Below, piece by piece: positions 1 through 7,614 of a DNA stretch of 55,570 nucleotides (position 1 is its first letter; the number at the start of each line of letters is the position of its first letter). The position numbers were made by a program, and so were the translations under genes. Source of the stretch: Micromonospora trifolii (GTDB lineage: Bacteria > Actinomycetota > Actinomycetes > Mycobacteriales > Micromonosporaceae); the NCBI RefSeq assembly GCF_022229005.1, contig NZ_JAKKFD010000058.1, positions 1 through 55,570 of the forward strand, given 5' to 3'. The notes beneath the pieces are model-generated. The model saw only the letters and a program-made list of their open reading frames with translations, was not told the DNA's origin and searched no databases.

Positions 1-64
1 GAAACCACCCGGCGTGTCGTGGCAACAACTTCATGATCAACCATGGCCAGGCCCGAGGGCGGGG
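1..64. repeat. Intergenic palindrome arm, TTGATCATG family
   Basis: Non-coding stretch left of the first gene. On the minus strand it reads GGTTGATCATGAAGTTGTTG (20-41), which resembles the sequence near the right edge of the window (55519-55540) and the 14769-14837 palindrome. It probably belongs to a dispersed intergenic repeat whose other arm lies outside the window, and may serve as a terminator for the operon that ends at 65. Confidence 0.4.
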
Positions 65-1423
65 TCAGTCGGTCAGGAGGATTCCGGTCAGGAGAACGCC
101 GTGGGCCAGGTTGAGGATTCCGTCGCAGCCGGGGTAGCCGACCCTGGCCAGGCCGCCGGAGGCGTGGCGACCGAACAGGTACGGGGCCAGGGAGTACGGC
201 ACGTCGGCGGTGACCGTCTCACCCGTCTCGACCTGGACGAAGTCCATCGACACCCGGTCGGTCGGCAGGTACTCCTGGAGGATGGCACCGCCCTCGTCGA
301 CGGCGGCCCGCACACCGTCGGCCCAGTCCGCCGCGCTCAGCTCCGGGCCCAGCAGCACGCCGTGCCCGGCCGAACCGTCGGCCGGCTTCGCCACCAGCGT
401 GGCCTGCTCGGCGATGGCCCGGTCGAGCACCGCGGCGGTCAACGGCACCGTGTACGGCACGTGCCGGCGGATCAGTGTCTGGTCGTCGGCGGGCAGCCCG
501 TCCACGTCCTCCCACAGCCAGGCGAACGTGGTCTTGTTGCCGAGCAGCCAGGCCGCCGCCGACACGTACATCGGTAGGGTGCCGGCGGCGAGGGCCACGG
601 CCACCGCCTCCAGGCCGGCGGTCGGAGTGACCCGGTTGGGCACGAACAACCGGAACAGCGCGTCGACCGGCGCGCCGTCGACGACCAGGCGGTTGTCGGC
701 GTCCACCGTGGCGGTGGCGACCGGGGCGATGACCAGGTCGATGCCGAAGTCCCGGGCCCGTACGGCGAGGGGGTCGAGGATCCGGATGAACGTCTGCGGG
801 TCGTCGAGGCCCGGGTAGTCGCCGTCGAAGTCCATCAGCAACGCCACCCGGGCGCCCTCGGGCAGCCGCAGCTCCTCGCGGATCGCCACGAACCGCTGGT
901 CCAGCAGCGACGGCGCGGCCCGTACCGGCAGGTCGTCGAGGATGCCGCGCTCCCGGTAGAGGCCCGCGTACCGCTGGATGACGGTGTCGGCGTCGAACCC
1001 GCCGCCGAGGCTGCTGTCGATGTTGTACTCGACGAACTTCGGCACCCCGGCGGAGAAGATCACGTCCGGGCGGTACGCGGCCAGCAGCGCCTCGGTCAGC
1101 GGTTCGGCCTCGTCCAGCAGCCGGGTCTCCCCCGCCGGTACGCCGAGCAGCCGGCGCAGCTCACCGGCGGTGCCGGCCCGCCGACGGCAGGCGTCGAGGA
1201 TGAGCTGGGCCAGCCGGTCGCAGACCTCGTTGAGCTCCCGCCAGGCGTCGGCGGTGAGCACCGGGGGGCGGGCCAACCGCCACTGCTTGTTGTAGGTGGC
1301 CCGGCCGTGGAAGACCTGCTCCCAGGCCGCCGCGCCACTGGCCACCATGGCCCGACGGGCCGGCTCCGGAAGGTCGGTCCAGGCCCGGTCGGCCGGCGGC
1401 CACTGATAGTTCGGGTCGATCAT
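65..1423 (-). CDS. ATP-grasp-fold ligase-like protein
   Basis: 452-residue cytoplasmic protein. The motif LVAKPADGSAGHGVLLG in the last third looks like an ATP-grasp nucleotide-binding loop, and FVEYNIDSSLGGG near residue 125 resembles the acidic metal/substrate motifs of glutathionylspermidine-synthase-like (circularly permuted) ATP-grasp proteins. Such enzymes activate a carboxylate as acyl phosphate and join it to an amine or thiol. The ATG at 1423 overlaps the stop of the E1 beta gene (ATGA), so it is translationally coupled and is the last gene of the operon. A much longer open frame continues upstream but is a shadow of E1 beta. Substrate unknown; as the only ligase in this sub-block it may make an amide late in the pathway (inference). 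Confidence 0.6.
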   Translation of the reverse strand: MIDPNYQWPPADRAWTDLPEPARRAMVASGAAAWEQVFHGRATYNKQWRLARPPVLTADAWRELNEVCDRLAQLILDACRRRAGTAGELRRLLGVPAGETRLLDEAEPLTEALLAAYRPDVIFSAGVPKFVEYNIDSSLGGGFDADTVIQRYAGLYRERGILDDLPVRAAPSLLDQRFVAIREELRLPEGARVALLMDFDGDYPGLDDPQTFIRILDPLAVRARDFGIDLVIAPVATATVDADNRLVVDGAPVDALFRLFVPNRVTPTAGLEAVAVALAAGTLPMYVSAAAWLLGNKTTFAWLWEDVDGLPADDQTLIRRHVPYTVPLTAAVLDRAIAEQATLVAKPADGSAGHGVLLGPELSAADWADGVRAAVDEGGAILQEYLPTDRVSMDFVQVETGETVTADVPYSLAPYLFGRHASGGLARVGYPGCDGILNLAHGVLLTGILLTD

Positions 1424-2397
1424 GGTCCGTCCTTCACTGTCAGGTGGATGGCGGTGGCGAGCTGGTCCCGGCCGGGCTGAACGGCCCGGTCCAGTGCGGG
1501 GGCGAACGGCAGCACCGCCCCGTCGGGGCGGGTGACCCGGCGCGGTGGGGCGAGCAGCCGGACCCGCTCCACCACCGAGGCGATGATCTCCGCGGCCATC
1601 CCGCAGGAACGGTTGCCGTCGTCGAACACCACGAGGCGTCCGGTGCGGCCCACCGACTCGGTGAGACCGTCGATGTCGAACGGGTACAGGGTGCGCGGGT
1701 CGAACACCTCCACCGAGACCTGGTCGGCCAACTCCTCGGCGACGGCGAGCGCGTCGTGCACCAGGTGCCCGATCGCGACCACTGTCACGTCGTCGCCGAA
1801 GCGGTGGATCCGGCCCCGGCCCAGCGGCACCGGCGCCAGGTCGTCGACGTCGTCGCGCACGTCCATGGCGCCGGCCGGCGCGAACACCACCACCGGGTCG
1901 TCGTGGCGGATCGCTGTGACCAGCAGCCCGTACGCGTCGGCCGGGGTGGCCGGCACGACGGTGACCACGCCGACGTGTGCGAAGAGGCTGTACGGGTGGT
2001 CGGAGTGCTGCCCGGCCCACCCGGTACGCGAGCCGGAGCCGGGCACCAGATAGGTGACGGGAACGCTGCACTGCCCACCGGTCATCAGCGGGAACTTGTG
2101 CGCGTGGTTGACGATCTGCTCGAAGACCAGGAACAGCAGCGACGGAATCTGAAACTCGATCACCGGCCGCAACCCGGCCAGCGCCGCCCCGGTGGCGAAG
2201 CTGGTGAACGCCTGCTCCGACAGGGGGGTGTCACGGACCCGTTCGGTCCCGAACCGCTTGGCCAGCCCGGTGGTCACCAGCGACGCCCCGACCTGGACGT
2301 CCTCGCCGAGCAGGAACACCGCCTCGTCGCGAGCCAACTCGTCGCCGAGGGCACGGGTCAACGCCCGGCGGTACGACAGTCGGGGCACCTCAGCCAC
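1420..2397 (-). CDS. Thiamine-dependent 2-oxoacid dehydrogenase E1 component, beta subunit
   Basis: 325 residues, the usual size of a separate E1 beta chain. It shows the transketolase pyrimidine-binding domain (LLGEDVQVGASLVTTGL, then RVRDTPLSEQAF and GLRPVIEFQ) and the C-terminal transketolase domain (DDVTVVAIGHLVHDALAVAE, EVFDPRTLYPFD). It should pair with the adjacent E1 alpha to bind TPP and decarboxylate a 2-oxo acid. Starts GTG at 2397 and overlaps the E1 alpha end by 8 bp. No E2 lipoyl acyltransferase or E3 is present in the window, so either a housekeeping E2 is borrowed or the pair transfers the hydroxyalkyl/acyl group to another acceptor. Comparable stand-alone E1 pairs occur in secondary metabolism (for example the phenylglycine genes pglB/pglC). 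Confidence 0.9.
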   Translation of the reverse strand: MAEVPRLSYRRALTRALGDELARDEAVFLLGEDVQVGASLVTTGLAKRFGTERVRDTPLSEQAFTSFATGAALAGLRPVIEFQIPSLLFLVFEQIVNHAHKFPLMTGGQCSVPVTYLVPGSGSRTGWAGQHSDHPYSLFAHVGVVTVVPATPADAYGLLVTAIRHDDPVVVFAPAGAMDVRDDVDDLAPVPLGRGRIHRFGDDVTVVAIGHLVHDALAVAEELADQVSVEVFDPRTLYPFDIDGLTESVGRTGRLVVFDDGNRSCGMAAEIIASVVERVRLLAPPRRVTRPDGAVLPFAPALDRAVQPGRDQLATAIHLTVKDGP

Positions 2398-3361
2398 CTC
2401 CGGTGCGGGCGGTCAGGCCACTGGCGTACAGGTAGGTCAACGCGTCGGCCGGGTCCGGTCCCGGGCTGGTCAGGGCGAACCGCACCGCCGCGTCGAGGGT
2501 CGACTCGACCTCGGCGTCCACTGCGGCGCGGTCGGTGTCGGGAAGGCGTTCGCCCTGGATGCGCACGGGGTCCCGGGCCCGACCACGGGTTACCTCGTCG
2601 GGTGGCCGGTAGTCGAGGCGTACCACGTGTTCGAAGGTGTGGTGCACGTCGAAGCGGTAGGTCCGGGCCTCGATCAGCTCGGGGCCGCCGCCGGCGCGCA
2701 TCCGGTCGACGGCAGCGGACGCGGCGACGCGTACCGTCTCGGGGTCCTGGCCGTCGACCCGCACGGCCGGGATGCCGAACGCGGCAGCCCGGCCGGCGAT
2801 GCTGCCGGCCACCGCGCCGGAGACCGGCATGGTGGTGGCGTAGCCGTTGTTCTCGCAGACGAACAGCACCGGCACCCGCCAGAGCGCGGCCAGGTTGAAC
2901 GCCTCCAGCAGCATCCCCTCGTTGACAGCGCCGTCGCCGAAGAAGCTCACCCCGACGGTGTCGCGGCCCTGGCGGCGGTGGGCCCAGACCGCGCCCGTGA
3001 TGATCGCACCGGAGGCGCCGACGATCGCGTTGGCGCCGAGCACGCCGATGCTCAGGTCGGCGGCGTGCATCGAACCACCCCGGCCGGCGTTGAGGCCGGT
3101 GACCCGACCGCACAGCTCGGCGAGCATCCGGGCCGGGTCTGCCCCGCGGGCCAGGACGTGCCCGTGCCCGCGGTGGGTGCCGGCGAGCACGTCGTCGGCG
3201 TCCAGCGCGGCGCAGACGCCGGCGGCGATCCCCTCCTGACCGAGGTACGGGTGGATGCCGCCGACGATCTGCCCGCCGTGGACCAGCTCCACCGCCCGTT
3301 CCTCGAACCGGCGGATCAGCCGGACCGTGCGGTAGAGCCGGACCGGGTCGGCGTCGGTCAC
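2390..3361 (-). CDS. Thiamine-dependent 2-oxoacid dehydrogenase E1 component, alpha subunit
   Basis: 323 residues when started at the GTG at 3361, which overlaps the DUF3050 stop (GTGA). The TPP motif is complete: GDGAVNEGMLLEAFNLAALW followed by PVLFVCENNGYATTMP. GTHRGHGHVLARG and GRGGSMHAADLS match the substrate/phosphorylation-loop regions of acetoin- or pyruvate-dehydrogenase E1 alpha. With E1 beta it should form an alpha2beta2 TPP enzyme that decarboxylates a 2-oxo acid. The position right after three putative non-haem iron oxygenases suggests the substrate is an oxidised aryl- or alkyl-2-oxo acid (inference). Confidence 0.9.
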   Translation of the reverse strand: MTDADPVRLYRTVRLIRRFEERAVELVHGGQIVGGIHPYLGQEGIAAGVCAALDADDVLAGTHRGHGHVLARGADPARMLAELCGRVTGLNAGRGGSMHAADLSIGVLGANAIVGASGAIITGAVWAHRRQGRDTVGVSFFGDGAVNEGMLLEAFNLAALWRVPVLFVCENNGYATTMPVSGAVAGSIAGRAAAFGIPAVRVDGQDPETVRVAASAAVDRMRAGGGPELIEARTYRFDVHHTFEHVVRLDYRPPDEVTRGRARDPVRIQGERLPDTDRAAVDAEVESTLDAAVRFALTSPGPDPADALTYLYASGLTARTGGG

Positions 3362-4149
3362 GCAGGCCCCTTGATGGCGGCCAGGATGTCGTCCCAGAGC
3401 CTGGCCCGGGCAGCGAGGGCGGTGTTGACAGTGTCGGCGCACTCCTGCCACTTGCTGTCGTCGTCGCCGCACAGGTCGGCGAGCATCTGCATGGCCATCG
3501 GGGTGTGCTGTTCGCCGTCGACCTCGATGTGCCGTTCCAGGTAGTCGACGAAGGTGTGCAGCCGGTTGCTGTGCTCGTTGACCGAGACGACCTGGGTGAA
3601 CATGTCCGGGATCAGGTCCTCCCGGCCGAACGCGAAGGCCGCCGCCTGGCAGTGCACCGGGGTGGACTCGATGATCTGCCAGGTGGTCGCGGCGAACCTC
3701 GCCGACGCGGCCGGCACCCCGGCCTCGGCGAGCGCCTCGGTGACCGGCCGGCCGGCGCGCAGCAGGTCGATGAGCGAGTTCACCGCCGTGGTGTCCGCAC
3801 CGGCCTCGGCCATGCCCTGCACGTACAGCTCGAAGTGGCTGATGTAGCCGCCGCCCAGCTCGTCGCTCTCCTCCACCATGACGATGTCGTTGATGAGGCG
3901 GCGGCTGCCGGTCGGGCCGGTCGGGATCCACGGCACGCTGACGCAGGTCAGTTGCCGTTGCAGCGACTTCAGCAGGGACATGAAGTCCCAGACCGCGAAG
4001 ACGTGGTGCTGCATGAAGGTGACCAGCGCCTCGTGGGTGTCGAGGTTGGCGTAGAGCGGGTGCTTGACCACTGCGTCGCGCCGGTCGGTCACCGCCCGTT
4101 CCAACCGCTCGATGCCCGGGTGCGTCTTACCCCAGTCGTAGCGTGACAT
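3358..4149 (-). CDS. DUF3050 protein, possible haem-oxygenase-like diiron oxidase
   Basis: 263 residues, all-helical by appearance, matching the DUF3050 family. No function is established for the family. Visible candidate metal ligands are E93/E94 and E97 with H105 (EESDELGGGYISH), E161 (QIIESTPVH), E177 (FGREDLIPDMF) and the cluster H207-xxx-D211-xxx-H215. Glu...His on one helix, a middle Glu and a terminal His/Asp/His helix recall haem-oxygenase-like diiron oxidases such as CADD, UndA and BesC (comparison from memory). Starts ATG at 4149, one base from the PhyH stop, in the same operon. It may oxidise a carboxylate or amine intermediate; the reaction is unknown. Confidence 0.75.
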   Translation of the reverse strand: MSRYDWGKTHPGIERLERAVTDRRDAVVKHPLYANLDTHEALVTFMQHHVFAVWDFMSLLKSLQRQLTCVSVPWIPTGPTGSRRLINDIVMVEESDELGGGYISHFELYVQGMAEAGADTTAVNSLIDLLRAGRPVTEALAEAGVPAASARFAATTWQIIESTPVHCQAAAFAFGREDLIPDMFTQVVSVNEHSNRLHTFVDYLERHIEVDGEQHTPMAMQMLADLCGDDDSKWQECADTVNTALAARARLWDDILAAIKGPA

Positions 4150-4150
4150 G

Positions 4151-5080
4151 TCAGCCTCCCTGCTGGGCGCGGTGGCGCCAGATGACCGGGCAGTAGTCGG
4201 GGTCCGCGTAGTCCGGCCGCCCGTCGTGGGTGCGGCGGACCAGCACGTCGTGGTTGTACGCGGCGAGCGTGCCGTCGGAGAGCGGATACTCCCGCCAGGC
4301 GTTCTCGCCGTCCTGCAGGTGCAGCGAGATCGCCTGTCGGGGGCGACCGCTGACGTTGGGGCCGCTGCCGTGGTAGGTGCGGCAGTGGTGGAAGCTCACG
4401 TGTCCCTTGGGGATCACCATCGGGATCTTGCGGATCTCCGCGCCGTTGTACGCGGCGTTCTCGGCCAGCATCTCCTCCAGCTGGCTGCGGTCCCGGTCGG
4501 CGAAGTGCCGCACCACTGTGTCGTCAGCGCCGATCTCCTTCCACCGGTGCGACCCGTCGACCATGGTGATGGTGCCCATCTCCTCCCCGCAGTCGTGGAA
4601 GGGGATGAACGCGGTGAGCATCTTCTCCGACGACGAGGACGCCCAGTAGTGCTTGTCGAAGTGCCAGGGCACGATGTTGCTCGGCTCGCCGGAGATCGGC
4701 GGCTTGTAGATCAACGTGGACTGGAAGACCCGGATCTCGTCGGCCTGGGCCAGCCGGGCGGCGACCGCGCCGAGCAGCGGCTTGCGCAGGATCGCGCCCA
4801 GCCCGTCGTGTTCGTGGTGGACGTAGTCGTTGTGCCGCTGCACCGGGCCCAAGGACTGCTCCCAGTAGGCCAGCTTCGGTGGGCGCACCGGCAGCCGACG
4901 GTCCCGCTCCCCGTCGTAGTAGCGCTGCGCGGCGGCGGCGAGGGCGTCCACCTCGTCGTCGGTGAACACCTTCCCCGACAGGTACCAGCCATGCTCGGCG
5001 TAGTGCCGCACGTCGTCGTCGGACGGCAGCAGCGCCCGCTCCTCGGCGGTTAGTGTCGGCTCGTAGTCGGTAGCGGTCAC
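4151..5080 (-). CDS. Phytanoyl-CoA dioxygenase family (Fe(II)/2-oxoglutarate) oxygenase
   Basis: 309 residues. The metal triad of the PhyH fold is visible: H140-F-D142 in VPWHFDKHYW and the distal His237 in RTYHGSGPN, with R246/R248 in GRPRQAISLH as the likely 2-oxoglutarate anchor. It is expected to hydroxylate or otherwise oxidise a small molecule or a carrier-bound acyl chain in the cytoplasm. The GTG start at 5080 is preceded by AAGGAGG on the minus strand. It follows the HPPD-like gene after a 45-bp repeat and precedes the DUF3050 gene, so three predicted iron oxygenases are co-transcribed. Confidence 0.88.
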   Translation of the reverse strand: MTATDYEPTLTAEERALLPSDDDVRHYAEHGWYLSGKVFTDDEVDALAAAAQRYYDGERDRRLPVRPPKLAYWEQSLGPVQRHNDYVHHEHDGLGAILRKPLLGAVAARLAQADEIRVFQSTLIYKPPISGEPSNIVPWHFDKHYWASSSSEKMLTAFIPFHDCGEEMGTITMVDGSHRWKEIGADDTVVRHFADRDRSQLEEMLAENAAYNGAEIRKIPMVIPKGHVSFHHCRTYHGSGPNVSGRPRQAISLHLQDGENAWREYPLSDGTLAAYNHDVLVRRTHDGRPDYADPDYCPVIWRHRAQQGG

Positions 5081-5093
5081 TGCGCCTCCTTGG

Positions 5094-5138
5094 TTCGCGA
5101 CTGCGGGGCTCGCAAACCCGGCTCACTCCTCGCGCTCA
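5094..5138 (-). repeat. 45-bp intercistronic repeat, copy A (HPPD/PhyH junction)
   Basis: TTCGC(G/A)ACTGCGGGGCTCGCAAACCC and the rest of the 45-bp block are identical at 44 of 45 positions to 17925-17969. On the coding (minus) strand it begins with the TGA stop of the upstream gene and ends just before the Shine-Dalgarno site of the next gene. The inner GGGTTTGCGAGCCC can form a hairpin. Confidence 0.85.
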
Positions 5139-6227
5139 CGCCCCCACCCCCTGTGGTGTGGCCGCCACGGCGGCCAACTCCCGCTCCTTGGCCTCGTAGA
5201 GCGCCTTGATGTTGCCGCTGCCGAAGCCCCGAGCGCCGCGCCGCTCGATCAGCTCCAGGAAGAGCGTCCGACGCACGTGCATCGACTCGGCGAAGATCTG
5301 CAACAGCTGACCGTCGTGGTCGGAGTCGACAAGCACACCCAGCTCGCGCAGCCGGTGCAGCGGAGCGTCGATCCGGCCGACCCGCGCCTCCAGGGCGTCG
5401 TAGTAGCTGGCGGGGGTGCCGGCGAAGCGCACCCCGCGCCGGCCCAACGCCTCCACAGCGCCGACGATGTCGTCGGTGCGCAGCCCCAGGTGCTGCACTC
5501 CCCCACCGGCGTGCTGGTCGAGGAACGCGTCGATCTGCCCGGGCCGCCGTGTGCGGTCCGGTTCGAGCAGCACCACTGTGACCCGCCCGGACGGGCTCTG
5601 CACCACCTTGGAGTTCATCCCCTGCCCGTCGACCTCGATGTGCTCCTCGAAGATCTGCGCGAAGTCGAACAACGCCTCGAAGTGCCGGACCGTCTCGTCG
5701 AGCTGGCCGGGCGGCACGCAGACCGCCAGGTGGTCGATCTCCGCGAGCACCGGCGGGTGGCCGTCCGTCGTGGACGCCGCCGCGGTGATGGCACCGGGCA
5801 GGAACCCGCCCCCCTCGCCCCGGCGCTGCACCAGCCGGTGCCGCACGTCGGCGAAGCCGTCCACCTCGGCGATCACCACCTCGGCGTCCGCGCCGGTGTG
5901 GGTGGTCGGCGGCATCACCCCGGTCGCACCCCGACCCACCAGCTCGGCGTACGCGGCCGACACGTCGTCGACCTCGACCGCGACGACACCGATGCCGTCG
6001 CCGTGGCGTTGCACGTACCGCGCCGCCGGATGCTCGGCGCTCAGCCCGGAGGTGAGCAGCAACCGGATGTCACCGTGGCAGAGCAGCAGCGAGCGCTGCC
6101 CCGCCAGCCCGGTCTCCGGACCACCCTGGCCACAGATCTCGAAGCCGACGGCGGTGCTGAAGTAGAAGGCCGCCTGTCGGGCGTCCCCCACGTAGAGTTC
6201 GATGTGGTCGATACCACGGATGTCCAT
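5136..6227 (-). CDS. 4-hydroxyphenylpyruvate dioxygenase / 4-hydroxymandelate synthase family
   Basis: 363 residues from ATG 6227, chosen because AGGGG lies just upstream; an in-frame extension to 6278 is less likely. Two vicinal-oxygen-chelate domains; Fe ligands are His166 (IDHLAVC), His246 (VQHLGL) and Glu325 (LFLELIER). The enzyme acts on an aryl-pyruvate with O2. Several positions look more like 4-hydroxymandelate synthase than HPPD: QGMNSKVVQSPSG (HPPD usually has ALMSKVV) and the C-terminal helix SGNIKALYEA (HPPD usually GNFKALFE). Hydroxymandelate synthase is thus the favoured product assignment, but the substrate could be another 2-oxo acid. First gene of the oxygenase block; its TGA stop is the first three bases of a 45-bp repeat. 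Confidence 0.85.
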   Translation of the reverse strand: MDIRGIDHIELYVGDARQAAFYFSTAVGFEICGQGGPETGLAGQRSLLLCHGDIRLLLTSGLSAEHPAARYVQRHGDGIGVVAVEVDDVSAAYAELVGRGATGVMPPTTHTGADAEVVIAEVDGFADVRHRLVQRRGEGGGFLPGAITAAASTTDGHPPVLAEIDHLAVCVPPGQLDETVRHFEALFDFAQIFEEHIEVDGQGMNSKVVQSPSGRVTVVLLEPDRTRRPGQIDAFLDQHAGGGVQHLGLRTDDIVGAVEALGRRGVRFAGTPASYYDALEARVGRIDAPLHRLRELGVLVDSDHDGQLLQIFAESMHVRRTLFLELIERRGARGFGSGNIKALYEAKERELAAVAATPQGVGA

Positions 6228-6302
6228 GTCCCCTGAAACCCTTCCCACCCGATTCCCCCTGTGTTGCCGTCCGGGCACACCCCGCCCGGAATGCCGCCTC
6301 GA

Positions 6303-7541
6303 TCACCCCCTCGGCTCGGCGACGCGTGCCAGCAGCAGGCTCACGTTCTGGCCGCCGAACCCGAACGAGTTGGTGACCGCGTACTCCAGGTCGGCCTTGC
6401 GGGGCGTCCCACGGATGTGGTCCGCCGGGCAGGCCGGGTCCGGATCGTCGAGGTGGTACGTCGGCGGCAGCAGCCCCCGACCGAGCGCCAACGCGGTGGC
6501 CGCCGCCTCCAGCACCCCGGAGGCCCCCAACAGGTGACCGGTGAGCGCCTTGGTGGAGCTGACCGGCACACCGCCGACGCCGAAGACGTCGGCCAGGGCG
6601 GTGGTCTCCGCGATGTCACCGAGCTTCGTGCCGGTGCCGTGCGCGTTGACGTAACCGACCGCCGCCGCCGGCACTCCGGCGCTGCGCAGCGCCCGACGGA
6701 TGCACGCCGCCGCGCCTGCGCCGTCCGGGCGCGGGGCGGTCGGGTGGTACGCGTCAGTCGTCGCGCCGTGGCCGGCCACCTCGGCGTACCCGACGACGCC
6801 GCGCGCCGCCGCGTGTTCGGCGCGCTCCAGCACCAGGAGCGCGGCCCCCTCGGACAGGACGAACCCACTGCGGGAGGTGTCGAACGGGCGACTCGCCCGG
6901 CCCGGGTCGGTGCCGGCGCGGGCCAACGCCCGCGCGTTGCCGAAGGTGTCGGCGAAGGTCGGGAAGAGCGGTGCCTCGCTGGCCCCGCAGAGCACCACGT
7001 CGACCTCTCCGGTAGCGATGAGTCGTACCCCGTCGGCGACCGCCTGGGCACCGGAGGCGCAGGCGGTGCCGACCGATGAGCTGTAGCCCCGGATGCCGTG
7101 CGCGATGGCGATCCGCGCCGCCGGCATGTTCGGCAGGATCCCGGTGAGCAGGTACGGGCTGACCGCCGCCCGACCCCGGGCCGCCCGGGCCAGCACCTGC
7201 GACTCCAGGGTGGCCATCCCGCCGACCCCACCGACGATCACACCGATCCGGTCGGGGTCGACGTCGCGGCCCACCTCGATGCCGGCGTCGGCGAGAGCGT
7301 CGGCGGCGGCGAGCAGGGCGAGGACGATGATCCGGTCCAGTACCCGGGTCTCCGGCCCGGACGCAACGGTGCGCGGGTCGATGTCGGGCAGCAGGCCGGC
7401 CACGTCCAGTGACGTGCTGACCGGGTGCCCCTCGGGCGGGCGGGTCAGCCCGGACCGGCCGGTGGTCAGCGCGTCGAAGGTCTCCTCGACGCCCCGCCCG
7501 ACCGGGGTGAACAGACCCATCCCCGTGATCAGGGCGGTCAC
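6303..7541 (-). CDS. FabF-like beta-ketoacyl synthase (KS)
   Basis: 412 residues from a GTG at 7541. Complete Cys-His-His set: Cys161 (GTACASGAQ), His301 (VNAHGTGT), Lys331 and His336 (SSTKALTGHLLGASG). It should catalyse decarboxylative Claisen condensation on an ACP-bound chain. It is the only KS of the second polyketide set with an intact active site, so it is probably the elongating partner of the degenerate KS at 9812-10915 and of the ACPs at 10908-11419. No KR or DH is encoded here, so either the chain stays poly-keto, reductases come from elsewhere, or the KS adds only one unit. A 70-bp hairpin-containing spacer separates it from the upstream ligase gene. Confidence 0.93.
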   Translation of the reverse strand: MTALITGMGLFTPVGRGVEETFDALTTGRSGLTRPPEGHPVSTSLDVAGLLPDIDPRTVASGPETRVLDRIIVLALLAAADALADAGIEVGRDVDPDRIGVIVGGVGGMATLESQVLARAARGRAAVSPYLLTGILPNMPAARIAIAHGIRGYSSSVGTACASGAQAVADGVRLIATGEVDVVLCGASEAPLFPTFADTFGNARALARAGTDPGRASRPFDTSRSGFVLSEGAALLVLERAEHAAARGVVGYAEVAGHGATTDAYHPTAPRPDGAGAAACIRRALRSAGVPAAAVGYVNAHGTGTKLGDIAETTALADVFGVGGVPVSSTKALTGHLLGASGVLEAAATALALGRGLLPPTYHLDDPDPACPADHIRGTPRKADLEYAVTNSFGFGGQNVSLLLARVAEPRG

Positions 7542-7614
7542 GCCGCCGCTCCGCTTCGCTCCGCGGCGGCGCGAGAGCTGGTGGGCTGCCTTTTTCGTCC
7601 GCTCCGCTCGCTCA
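7542..7614 (-). repeat. Intercistronic hairpin element with embedded stop codon
   Basis: Spacer between ligase and KS. On the coding strand it starts with the ligase stop as TGAGCGAGCGGAGCG and contains a perfect 8-bp stem, GCCGCCGC (7542-7549) / GCGGCGGC (7563-7570). It shares the CGCTTCGCTCCGCG core with the 80-bp repeats at 16474-16643. Confidence 0.6.

Noticed and set aside
1424..2071. Extension of the ATP-grasp-like protein to 668 residues
   Set aside because: The extra 216 residues are Arg/Gly/Ala-rich antisense-like translation overlapping E1 beta in another frame; ATG 1423 gives the usual ATGA coupling.
1444..2898. 484-residue plus-strand frame opposite E1 alpha/beta
   Set aside because: Composition is that of a high-GC shadow frame (Arg, Gly, Val, His) and it contradicts two clearly conserved genes.
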